Shown: positions 24,383 to 35,008 of the stretch, one piece after another
Layout of the letters: every line of letters begins with the position of its first letter
How positions within the stretch are numbered: the stretch's first letter is position 1
NCBI GenBank assembly: GCA_903813345.2
Contig: CAIIXF020000001.1
Span: 18,497,915-18,561,914 of the forward strand
Length of the DNA stretch: 64,000 nt
From: Owenia fusiformis
Lineage: Eukaryota; Annelida; Polychaeta; Sabellida; Oweniidae
Direction of reading: 5' to 3'
Program-made: the position numbers and the translations under genes
Notes under the pieces: model-generated
What the model saw: only the letters and a program-made list of their open reading frames with translations
What the model was told of the DNA's origin: nothing
Databases searched by the model: none

Positions 24383-27372
24383 TCACACTCGTTGGGCCTG
24401 TTCCACTAACCATTGTATCGAACTTCCAATTTTATTCTGGCAAGACAGCTGTACATCATGCACCTGCAAGGAGAAATTACAAAGAGCAGGATAAGAAAAG
24501 TGATGCTAAGCTTGAAAATGGCAATTATGTCATCTTCAAGTTGAGTGAGCTAGCAGAATTCCCAGGCCAAGGTCAAGGTCGAGACAGTTGGTTCAAATGA
24601 GAAGAAAGGGACAATGTGTGTAATATGTTGGTGATCCTTAGAATACTTGAAGGTTATCTGAGAAAAAATAATTGTTACACTTTTTGAAGCTTCCTTTCAA
24701 CTTATCCCTTCTACAGTCAATTATTATACTGGATACCATTTTATCTGTTTTTACTCATAAAAGCTTGAATCACCATGAACTACATCTAGTATGAGGGTTG
24801 TCCAAAAAGTTTTGAAACAGGCTTACCTGCCATGGTCTGTTGAGCTTTGTCATATTCAAAGCAGTTACTACATCAATACAGGGTACCCTCTGTGTTGAAG
24901 TCTCCTGTATACATGACAGCACTAGTACAGGTATACTGGGGGCAGCCCATCTTTCATTGACCAACGCAAACAACTCCCGTCTCATCAACTCTACTGCAAA
25001 ACAGAGAATTTATGATAATCAAAAATCAAAATTTTCAAACCAAATTTTACTCCCTGAAAAAATTACTTTTTATGCATTCTCTAGTGCAGACACATTATTT
25101 GGTACAATCATGTCAAAACAATTTGATTTTGTCCTCTGAAAGAAAACGTTTTAATTAGAATAGAAGACTTCAAATATTACGACCTTAATCAAAATGAACA
25201 TAAACAGGTACATTTAAGAGTGTTTTTATTGCTTCATATAGTACTTACAATTTTGTATACTCTCTGTAGCATCCACAACAAAAATGAAAGCATCTAATGT
25301 CCTACATAAATCTTTAACAGATTGTCTAAGTTCATATTGCTCTATGTCTTCTATGGCACCCTCTTCTGCTTGCTGTACTGCAATAAGTCGATTATTTCTC
25401 AGACGATTCCCATCGAAAACTTGCTCACGTTCTCTCTTTGTTGATGTGTAGAGTGTGGATAGATGGAGCATACAGCCAGATTTTAACTTCAAACTGAAGC
25501 CTCCTCCCACACCTGAAATACAATTTGTAAAAGTTATTCAGATATTTTAATTTTTTTTTTTTTTAATAACCTTTATTTCTTTTTATTCTTTTCAGTTAGT
25601 TAAGCAGAAACACCCAAGCCTAGTTCTGATACCCTCTCCAACAAAATGCTACTCAGAGGTTCGCCTTTTGACCCGTCAAAACTTACAATTTGGCCCTAAG
25701 TCACTAAGTCAAGTAGACAATGGTTTTCTCGGCATCATAAGTTGCAATCATACCAAAAAACAAACCCCTGATATGCTTAATGCAAGATTGAATAAGACGA
25801 CTCAAATACTTTCACTAAATTATGTGTCACTGTCAATCATTGTATTTCTGAAAACTTACCATCAAATTGTCCTGGGAACATTCCAATTCTAGTAAAGACC
25901 CCTGATGTATCCCATAATATCTGTCTTACAAGGCCACTTGTGCTTGACTCCAGACCTGGGCCAAACATGGCAACTTTTGGCACCTTCTTAGGGAGGAAAG
26001 ATCTGAGCAGTGATGAGATGTAGTGGAAGTTGAGATTCTCTCGTATCTTCAAGTTATTAACTTGTGGTGAGCACCTTAAATATCTGTAATGAATGAAAAT
26101 CATTATAACATCTGAAAATAGGTTTCAGAATTGTCACATCAAATACATGTAGATAAGAATTGTGACTGTCTTTGATAGTTTACTGCGTTTACAATGCTTG
26201 GGTTTGAAACTTTTTAATTATTTTTTGTATTGTTATAATTTTATTCATGTCATTGTGTGAACCCAAAGTGAGACATTTCTTAAACATAAATCAGAATTTA
26301 AAATTTGTTTCCAATGATTATGCTCATAAAATAACAGAAAGCTGAATACAAAGGCAAGGTGAATCATGCTTTAGCATTGTTATCTATGTCCGTTAATATG
26401 TAATAGCTGAATGCAATTGATTCAATTGGCTTATGATGTACATGTACATTTACTTACATTTCTTTGTTAGACCAATCAGACTGGCATTCCTTATACATGG
26501 TTGGGTTTGTGGTATGGCCAATAATACTCCATGATTTGACATCACTCTCCAGCCGTTGTTGCCAGAGGATGTTATCTGAGCTGACATTCAACCATCTGTG
26601 GCAGACTTCAGTCATCCTGCACAAGTTCTCCACATCAAGATATGAGAATATGTGAAGCAGTACACTATCCTACAAGTAAATACAGAAAAACATGAAACAC
26701 CATCGACTGAGATAAAGGTACATGTAGAACCCAATGACTATTCAAAATTAAAATATTTTGTTTTTTTCTTTTTCTGAAAGTGTGGAACTATAACTACCTT
26801 AATTCAAACTCTGGAGTTGAAACGTATGCACAGCAATACTTTGTTATCTGAGGTTTTCAAAGGCTATACATATGATTAGATTAGATATGAAACTAAAAAT
26901 TCTTTAGCTAACAACAATAATAGCAAACAAACATGTTGACCAACTTAAAGTAACTGATGTATACAATACAAAAGCATGGGAACTTCCCCTGTCCAAGATT
27001 AACATATTATTTAGTGTTTGTGTAAGGAAGAAACTACTGTAATTATTTTATTGTATTATAGGGCTGTCTATCTATAAACTGTATCCACAAGGCTTAATTA
27101 CTTACTGGCATATTGTTGATGTGTGACTCTGTTTCTGACTGCCCTGGTTGTCTGGCTCTTGGTTGCTCTCTCACACATGTTTTGTTCATCAAGTGTTGAA
27201 TTCCCCCAGACATTGGCACATCCATTTCATTTACAGGTATATGCTTCTTGTAGATTTGGAGAATATCTCGAAAATACTGAAGTTGTGATTCATTTGTAAA
27301 GTCATCGTCTTTACTTTCATTATAAGTTCTGTTATCCAGCATAGGAGTACTTGGGATACTGATTTCAATCAT
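24383..27372 (-). CDS. FBXO4: F-box only protein 4 (SCF substrate receptor with GTPase-like domain)
   Basis: Six exons join in frame to 404 residues (human FBXO4 is about 387): 27106-27372, 26458-26669, 25860-26083, 25249-25512, 24827-24993 and 24383-24463. Residues 1-86 are a polar N-terminal region. The F-box spans the exon 1/2 junction, about residues 88-130 (MPDSVLLHIFSYLDVENLCR, then CHRWLNVSSDNILWQQRL). The C-terminal half is the atypical small-GTPase-like domain: KVAMFGPGLESSTSGLV, STKREREQVFDG, DAFIFVVDATESIQ and IPVLVLSCIQ, with a C-terminal helix SSIQWLVEQAQRV. In vertebrates FBXO4 recruits substrates such as TRF1 and cyclin D1 to SKP1-CUL1 ligases. The last exon is only 27 codons and was placed by its acceptor CCTTGCAG and its match to the family's terminal NGIEWILEEV helix. 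Confidence 0.93.
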
Positions 27373-27608
27373 CTCGAACGTTTACGTAGTAGTGTCTCTG
27401 TGCTCGTGCTTAATCGTAGAATGATGAACGTCCGTGTCTCGAACACGTTATATAGGACATTCCAGGTTGGAATTGCCTGACGTGTATCTTCCAACGTGTC
27501 ATTGTTTACTATTTACATGACAGCCAGGTCATTTCCGGGTTCATGATGTGACCTTCAACTTCCGGAATGAAAACGAGGATCTGACCTCTTTTCAGCCCTA
27601 GGTTCAAA
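27373..27608. promoter_or_regulatory. Divergent promoter between FBXO4 and RPL37
   Basis: The start codons are only 236 bp apart, head to head. Two ETS-type motifs are visible: TTTCCGGGT at about 27532-27540 and CTTCCGGAA at about 27559-27567. The RPL37 side has a 5' terminal oligopyrimidine candidate, CCTCTTTTC at about 27585-27593, typical of ribosomal protein transcription starts. A shared promoter is inferred. Confidence 0.7.
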
Positions 27609-30540
27609 ATGGTTGGTTTTTCGTTTCTTATGACTTTGTAAATCCATCAACATCGAAGACAAACTACTTTGTATTTACAATTAGATATTATTTCCTTAAA
27701 GGAGGATAATGTTTCTATGATTTCAGACCATAAACGTTATTATTGTGCTTTGGAGTCGAACAGAATTTAGATATATTTCAAGAAAGTTCTCTATCATAAA
27801 AATTTGAGATTTTTCCACATTTTTATCTCACCAAATGAAGTAAGCCTATGCCGTATGATCATCAGACATGATGCTCTTGTCACTGAATGGTCTCAGACTC
27901 CAGGCAAAGGAGTTTACAGTTGCTAGTGCTTGTTTGAGACCAAACCACTTTTGGAGTCCGTTATAAACATGATAAATATTGTATCCCAATTCTGACTCCT
28001 ACATGTTTCTCTCTTTATAGACCAAGGGAACTTCCAGTTTTGGAAAGCGGCACAACAAGTCCCACACGTTGTGCCGTAGGTGTGGTACCAGCAGTTACCA
28101 TATTCAGAAGAAAACATGTGCACAGTGTGGATACCCAGCTGCTAGAAGGCGTCACTGTAAGTTTCAAGATATTGTGGTTTTAATAATAATATGAAGGAAG
28201 TTCTGTTCACTGTGGTATATCTGTATGTTCAGGAATGGCTTCTTGTTGGAAGTCCATTATTAGGTATGTCGCACAACTCATTCCATAGTCCATACATTGT
28301 CTACATCAAGCAAAAATGTTGTTGACCAGTTGTCATTTCCCACAATGCATCGTGTCAAGTAGGACAAATTTTCATTGGTCCGTCGATCATTACCAAATTA
28401 TCAAATCTATCATACAAAAAATCTAACCCACTTTATATACCCGAGAATTTGTTTCTTTCGTATTGAGTAACTGTGTGTGTCTCAGCTCCCAGGCATGAAG
28501 TCAGTGATGTCATGGTAATGCATTTCATGATAATCGTCTGCTGAAAGATTTTGATGAAGGAGAAATGTCAAATAGGGCTGAACTATTGAACTCAATATCA
28601 GACCTAAATAACGGTTTTGTACCCAAAAAATGAAAACAGGAGATAAGAATATTGTTGTCATTCTTAAATTGCAAATTGGCTTATTGGATTTGTACCGTAC
28701 TTAAACTTAAAAAACTCAATAATTTATTGAGGTATGCTATATTATCTGTAAAATGTGTTCTGAGCCAATGGTTTGTATTTATACAGGAAAACATATATTG
28801 GGTAGGAACATATGGGTGCTGTTCTCCAATTGAACTTTGTAAGAGTAGTAGGGTCTAAACTTTTCATTACTTAACTCTATCATCTCAATTTGATTCTATG
28901 ATGATGAACTTACCGCCCCAGTCTGATTGCTATGACTGATTGGATGTTCTGAGAATCTTTAAGTTTTTCCTAAGACTGGTTGGTCTCTGTCAAAAGTACT
29001 TGCAAGTTTAAAGTTTGTATACTATTTTGCCAAATTGGCCTTAAGAGAGGGCTACAATTGTATAATGGTTTAAGTAGACTATCAAATAGACTGTCAAATA
29101 TTTTCAGCATTCAATTGTCAATTTCAGTTTGTCCAGTCTCCCTTATTTACCTGGTTTCCTCTTATAGAGATACATTTATTTTCAGACAACTGGAGTGTAA
29201 AAGCCAAACGCCGAAAGACGCAAGGAACAGGACGCATGAGGCACATGAAAGTTGTGTTCAGAAAGTTCAGGTAAATAAACTTGATTGCAAAAAATCTTAT
29301 AGCCCGTCTCATGCATTTGTAGAATTCTGGTAAAGTTGTATTGTCCTTTTTGGTACTAGGATGTCTAAAAGAGTCATTGTCAGTTAGAGAGGACACTTTT
29401 CGGTACCGATTAATACTTTTACAGCAAGAGGGGCATGTTAATCTATTAGTATGAATAGTCATCACAATTATCTTGATTTTGAACAATGTATTCATATTCA
29501 TCCAGGATAATATATAAATATTTACATGAAAATTTGAAAAATCAACCCATTTCATTGATTATCATGACCATGAAAATTACATCAAAGTTAAAAAGGCTTT
29601 CAAGACTTGAAAGCCCATGTTCAGACGAAATGATCTCAGAATGCAATAACGCTGTAAGTAGTGGACTACATGTATTTAAAAAAGGGATGGAATGTATTGT
29701 AACCTAAGCTGGAATACTGTTCTCCTGATTAATTTCGCTAATTTTGAGAAAACACGATTTCACGGCTATTAAATTTCGTGAATTTCACTAAGAACACCTA
29801 TGACTATGTCATCTTGGTCAACGACACGCTGCACTTTAACCTCTATTACATTGTAATTTTTTGGTATATTTGATCTAATAAGCCACTGTAACTGACATCG
29901 TTACTTAGTATCCCATTTATCACCTAAAAACACTTGACAAGCATTTTTCAAAACACGAAATGCAATGGAGTCCCAGGTAATAAAAAATTTCACAAATCCC
30001 CAGGAATTTAATTGACAAATTCGCAAAGATTAATTTTCGCGATTTTACCACAATCGCAAAAAGCGCAAAACTAAATTGCACAGAAAAAAATACTGGGAAT
30101 ACAGTAAACACCATTCGGAAAATATATTTCTCAATTTTAAATATTGATTCAAGCTGATCGGTTCCTTTTAACTGAGACTGACATTTCATCAACCACAAAA
30201 ATATATTTTATTGTTGAATATGCTGATGAGTCCTATTCTTCAAATTGTTTAGCCAGTTAACTTAAGTCCTCTTGGAAATTCTGATTACTATCAATTCTGT
30301 GATGATCAACTTACCGCCCCAGTCTGATTGCTGTGACTGATTGGATGATCTGAGAAAAAACATAGTAGCGAGATTTGACAAAATGCAAGATAGTATTTGT
30401 GTTTTAAAATTTTGTACTAATTACCAGTATTGAAATGAAAATATTTTTTGTGTTTCAGGAACGGATTCCGTGAGGGTACAGTCCCCAAGCCTCGCCGTGC
30501 CGGAGCTGCTGCCCCTAGCACTACTGTGGCCACCAAATAA
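27609..30540 (+). CDS. RPL37: 60S ribosomal protein L37 (eL37)
   Basis: Exon 1 contributes only the ATG (27609-27611) directly followed by the donor GTTGGT, as in vertebrate RPL37. Exons 28021-28156, 29186-29270 and 30459-30540 complete 100 codons ([20 protein letters not shown] to TVATK). The Cys residues of the zinc-binding site are CRRCGT and CAQCGYP; the C-terminal half is Arg/Lys-rich for rRNA contact. Length matches the usual 97 residues closely. It belongs to the large ribosomal subunit near the tunnel exit. AATAAA follows at 30582-30587. Two introns carry C/D box snoRNAs, the usual arrangement for ribosomal-protein hosts. Confidence 0.98.
28892..28957 (+). ncRNA. C/D box snoRNA, U31 (SNORD31/snR67)-like, copy 1 in RPL37 intron 2
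   Basis: Terminal stem GATTCT/AGAATC encloses C box ATGATGA (28898-28904), D' box CTGA (28923-28926), C'-like TATGACTGA and D box CTGA (28949-28952). Just upstream of D' is TTACCGCCCCAGT (28910-28922). Its complement ACTGGGGCGGTAA matches the universally conserved 28S/23S P-loop GACTGGGGCGGT for 12-13 bases. The D'+5 rule places the 2'-O-methyl on the second G of the GGGG, the residue equivalent to E. coli G2251. From memory this is the site served by yeast snR67 and vertebrate U31, and the D'/C' region resembles U31. Confidence 0.88.
30295..30356 (+). ncRNA. C/D box snoRNA, U31-like, copy 2 in RPL37 intron 3
   Basis: Same layout as the copy in intron 2: stem TTCT/AGAA, C box GTGATGA (30299-30305), guide TTACCGCCCCAGT, D' box CTGA (30324-30327), C'-like TGTGACTGA and D box CTGA (30350-30353). 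The D box is about 105 nt before the 3' splice site, a workable distance for splicing-dependent snoRNP assembly. It differs from copy 1 by few bases, mainly in the C box and just before the D box (GATGAT against GATGTT), while the rRNA guide is identical. Confidence 0.88.
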
Positions 30541-30892
30541 GCACAGAGACTCTAAAATATTACTTGTAATATAAACCAGTAAATAAACACACTTTACATG
30601 CCTCAAATTGGAATTCTCAAGTTGTGTTGATTTGTATTGTGTGAAAACAGACCATAGGCTTGGATATGGATCCGGATATTTCCTACAGGGTGAAGCCAAA
30701 AAAGTGCAACCTTCTTTTGTAGGATAAAATCTCTCAGTTCTAGAGGGAAATCTTCTTTTTTTATAAAATATTGTGTGAAGTTATCAATGCATTGAATATT
30801 AGAATAGTGATATACTTCTAAAAGAATCGATGATATAGAAAAACCATGTCTTCCATTGATGCTATTAAAGAAGTACATCATTGTTTCATGTA

Positions 30893-31562
30893 TTTTAAAA
30901 TGCCCCCCAAAAACGTTAATTTGAATTTTAAACCTACCCTTTCTTTGGAAAATCAATGATTGTGAGTCTCACAGTACACTGTTTTTCTTCAAACTTGTTC
31001 CATTAAAACCTTCACAGAAATACCTTTCACTCGAGACATTGCTTTTGTGTACAGAGTCGCTCGTTTTAGCGGCGTTTTGGTCCCCAGATCTGGGAAGATA
31101 CAAATCTTCAGAGATTTCAACCAAAAGCCTCGATATTGCCAGTTTTTTTATTATTCTCCCCTTTATTTTGCACAAGGACTCCCATTACAACACTCCATCT
31201 CTGCATCAACATATTTATTACTTTAAACGTATGTTATCAACATGTTGATGCAGCGATGGAGGGTTGAAATGGGAGTCCTTGCGCAGAATATGGGGGAGAG
31301 TGATAGAACTGGCGAGATATCAAGGATTGTGGTTGAAATCTCTGAGGATTTGCAACTTCTCACATCTGGGGACCAAAACGCAGCTACAACGAGGGACTTT
31401 GTAAACAAAAGCAATGTCCCGACTGAAAGTAATTTCTGTGAAGGTTTTAATGGAACAAGTTTGAAGAAAAAAAAACGGTGTAGTGTGAGACTCACAATCA
31501 TTGATTTTCCAAAGACAGGGTAGATTTGAAATTCAAATTAACGGTTTTGCGGGGTGTTTTGG
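30893..31562. repeat. Long foldback repeat, arms of about 330 bp, loop of about 25 bp
   Basis: The left arm (30893 to about 31220) and right arm (about 31240 to 31562) are reverse complements with scattered mismatches. Matching blocks include GATTGTGAGTCTCACAGTAC against GTGTGAGACTCACAATCA, TTTTGGTCCCCAGATCTGGG against CATCTGGGGACCAAAACGC, and GGACTCCCATT against AATGGGAGTCC. The apex is at about 31217-31240. Open frames inside it are mirror images of each other. It may be a foldback transposon; a transcript through it would form a very long hairpin. Confidence 0.9.
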
Positions 31563-33922
31563 TTTCGATACGCCCCGGTGAGTTAGTACCGCGTGCTACT
31601 AGTCCAAAAAGAAGCTTAATGAAATTGGTTTCCCTTTTCCAAAAACTCCTTTCAAAACCAATGGCATGTACGATAAACTGTCTTGAGATCTCAAAAGCAA
31701 GTGGCCGCTCTTGAGATGAACATTTTAATGAAGACAATACTTGAGCTGAAAAACATGTAGTTTTAAATCTTGGAACTCATTTTACCTGTTTACTCCAATA
31801 TAATTTACACAATCACAATTTTAAAGTTTTTTGTCATTTAATTTCATTACAAGGACACAACATGTTTGTTTTCTAAAATCAGAAGCGAAGTGACATTAAA
31901 CATATGTAGAATGATGCAGATGCGAGTAGGTAGTTACCAATTTCACCACCAGGTGGCACGTTCGGGTCAGATAGCATGGCGGGTATAGTAGAAAGTTCCC
32001 TTCAATTACATCTGTTTTAGTGGTTCAATTTTCATATAAACCTTATGTATCTAATAGTTATGCAAATTAAAAAATGTCCAGTAAAGGAAAATGTTATTTG
32101 TCGATTACAAGAAAAGATATTTCACTTTTTGTGACCTTGTAACATGGGGTCTATGGAGATTCAACCCGAACTAGAAATCACATTTTCAAAATAAATTAAA
32201 TTTTCAAAGTTGATAAACAATTTTCTAAACCATATTTCTAGATGTACTTTTACATGCAGATTTCAAATATGACACTACTTTGACTGAATTTTGAATATTT
32301 AATGACGTAAATCAAGATTATTGCTACACGCATCTAGTACATTCTGCAATGTCATTTATAGCTTATGTGATGTTTATTTATGATACATCAGAACATTTTG
32401 AAAGAAGATTTCTCTGAAGACAATATGTATGTTTCAAATATGGGAACTGCAAATTGGCAAATATTAGTATAAGCACCTGCACCAATATAGACATTTGATT
32501 TGAATAATTTTTACCAAAATGCCTATGGGCATTTATTAAATGTAATTTACATACTGTATGGTTAAGATGTTTAGAAACAATTGAAATAAGAAAAACCATT
32601 CTCATTGAACATGTTGAAGTGCCCATATATCATATTTACAGTAATTGCAATCATTTACTCCGAGGAAATGTCCATGGGCATTTTTGAATTTAACTTCCTA
32701 ACAGTTCAAGCAAGACTGGAAGAGCCTCAAAAGGAAAACAAAACCTTATAATAGAAAAACCCAAATTCTAAAAATGTTCACATAAATACCTGCGAGAATC
32801 TACAGTATTAACATTTATTATCACTATCAGTCATGATCAAAATTAAGCCTATACACCTTTCCATAAAGTCACGTCATGAATATTCATAAGGCCGCTGAAT
32901 ACAGCAGTGACGTCACTCGCGGAGTCTTGTCCTGCATAGTACAGCGGGAAAATCAAAATCTGAAAGTACGTGACAGACTTACCTTTTTCAGTGCCGGTGT
33001 AAAAGGGCAGGAGGTCCTACTCTCCATTGATTTATATGGTGACCTAAATACAACTCTTTCCCTCATTATCTTATACACAATCAGGGCCAGATTTGGCCGT
33101 TAAGAAAGGAGACCATAATCCCTGGGGGACCATCATTTCTTTCACACCGGCTTTCATTTCTTGTATTAGAAATAGTGAAGTAAAATATCATCTCTCAGTT
33201 TTGGTCATTACTGGGCCTTTTAAGGCCTTATTTTTTATTTCAGGGCAAATTTTGATCCGCCCCTGTTGCCCATTTACACTTTTTTCTGGGGGTGTTTGTA
33301 ATATATTTAGCCAGGGTGGTTGATAAGTGGTGCATTTTTTTCGGGACAACCCCACTATATATTATAGGCCTAACTCCCCGGGACTAGCTCCCGGCATTGG
33401 AATCTTTTAATTTCGTCCAGCGCATCCGGGTACTTCAATTAAGTTGCAGAAAATATTGATTCTTTCTCTCAGTCATTTTAAAGTTAATGACAGCCATAAC
33501 CAATATGATGGAACTGCTTACAGATAGTATATATTCATAAGTAAGTTACTGTGTCTAGGAATTTCATTATGCAAATTTAGTGGCTCACTCATAACATAAT
33601 GAATCTCTATTATCGCCCGCAAGACAAAATTTGAAACCGAACACAGATCCGGAGCCAGATCCAGCACAGGATCTTGTAGCACCTTATATGGTATTGTTTA
33701 TGATGACTGATATGGGGCTTTATATCCAGCCCCTATATTAGGATAAATGGGAAGATAAGACACAAGGCAAAAATGGCACATCAAAAAATGACCTCCCAAA
33801 AATGTGACCCTCATACTGACCTTTATTTTTTTCCATCTCTCAGACCATGCCATGGTCAGACATGATATCCATTATTGACGCTGTAATTCGAATTTTCCCA
33901 GACATTTATTTCAAATTTTGGA
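31563..33922. other. Intergenic stretch between the foldback and SMUG1
   Basis: No coding exon recognised. A perfect CRE-type palindrome TGACGTCA lies near 32908, in a short GC-richer patch. The segment 33090-33265 resembles the GGGCGGATC-ended repeat at 43295-43565: it ends GATCCGCCCCTG and shares GGCCTT-rich text in inverted orientation. Confidence 0.5.
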
Positions 33923-34195
33923 TAATGGAGTGCTTCGGTAATTTCTGACAGTGTCTGATGTTGTTCGTCTCTCAAATTATGTCACATTGCAACAAACAGC
34001 CAGTGAAAGTAAAGGATCGCGTAGCCTAACAAACCATTGTTATTGTTTATACAGGAGTTTAAGAAACGTCATGGGACTTCTCGGTAATCTCTCATGTGAT
34101 GTGACGTCATCCGGATTGGCGTCACATTCTCAGAAAAGGCATTTGACTCCAGGAATAAACATTTGAACAACAGAAATAGTCGAAGCACTCCATTA
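33923..34195. mobile_element. Short inverted-repeat element, 273 bp
   Basis: Perfect 15-bp terminal inverted repeats: TAATGGAGTGCTTCG at 33923-33937 and CGAAGCACTCCATTA at 34181-34195. The size and non-coding interior fit a MITE. It lies upstream of SMUG1 and contains TGACGTCA-like text near 34103. Confidence 0.8.
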
Positions 34196-35008
34196 ACTAT
34201 ACGCTCGCTTATTTTATGCTTTAATCAACAGACGCTCTCTTGGATGTGTGGCTTTAGTGATTGGAGTTGAAGCTAACAACAATACGCATCATTTGAGGTA
34301 TGACATGTGATATTTATTGATAAACTGACTCCAAAATCAAGGAAAAATAAATTTTCTGAAGATCTCGTGTCTTGTCCTTGAGTATATTTATTGAACCTAG
34401 ACACCACTAAAGAAGAGGTAATCTTGCAGAGGTCGGTGAAACTGAACCTGATATTGGCCGAATTTGCTGAAATCATAGGCTAGTCTAGTAGATCTATGGC
34501 TGACGTCTGGATTTCAATAATAATTACTAATTACTGGATGTATCATGTGGGTATACCATATTATTAAAGATTGCCAAAATGTTGAAACAGGCTTTTTCTG
34601 ACAAGTAACAAAAAATATGGATGTTTAAAAAACATTAAATAACTGATCAAAGCTCTTGGCATGATAAAAAAATATTCAAAGTTATCAGACTTTCAGTTCA
34701 GTATATAATAGATAGATGGAGCTGATTGTTGTTCACATTTACATGTATATCATTGACTACATTCCAAATCTGTATCTTAACACTTATAATACTGAATAAA
34801 ACAACAACCTTTAAAATCTGCAATTGCATATAGCAAGTTTGGATGTGCAGAAGCTCTCTTCTGTACTATGTCATAGAATATATTTTAATCCTCACTGTGA
34901 TAAGCAAGGAGAAAGTTTGATTGAAATCATGGGCTAACAAGGCATTTTATACTTCCAGGTGCATTTAACATTATTCCTTGAAGAGGACATGCTGGGTGAC
35001 TGCTAACA

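Noticed and set aside
27541-27592. C/D box snoRNA-like motifs (ATGATGTGA to CTGA) in the RPL37 promoter
   Set aside because: No terminal stem and no rRNA-matching guide; overlaps the ETS motif and transcription start region.
28980-29333. A 117-codon open frame overlapping RPL37 exon 3
   Set aside because: Exon 3 is read in another frame with exact RPL37 match; this frame is a shadow plus intron.
31039-31523. Pairs of open frames on both strands near 31 kb
   Set aside because: They fall in the two arms of the long foldback and are reverse-complement copies of each other.
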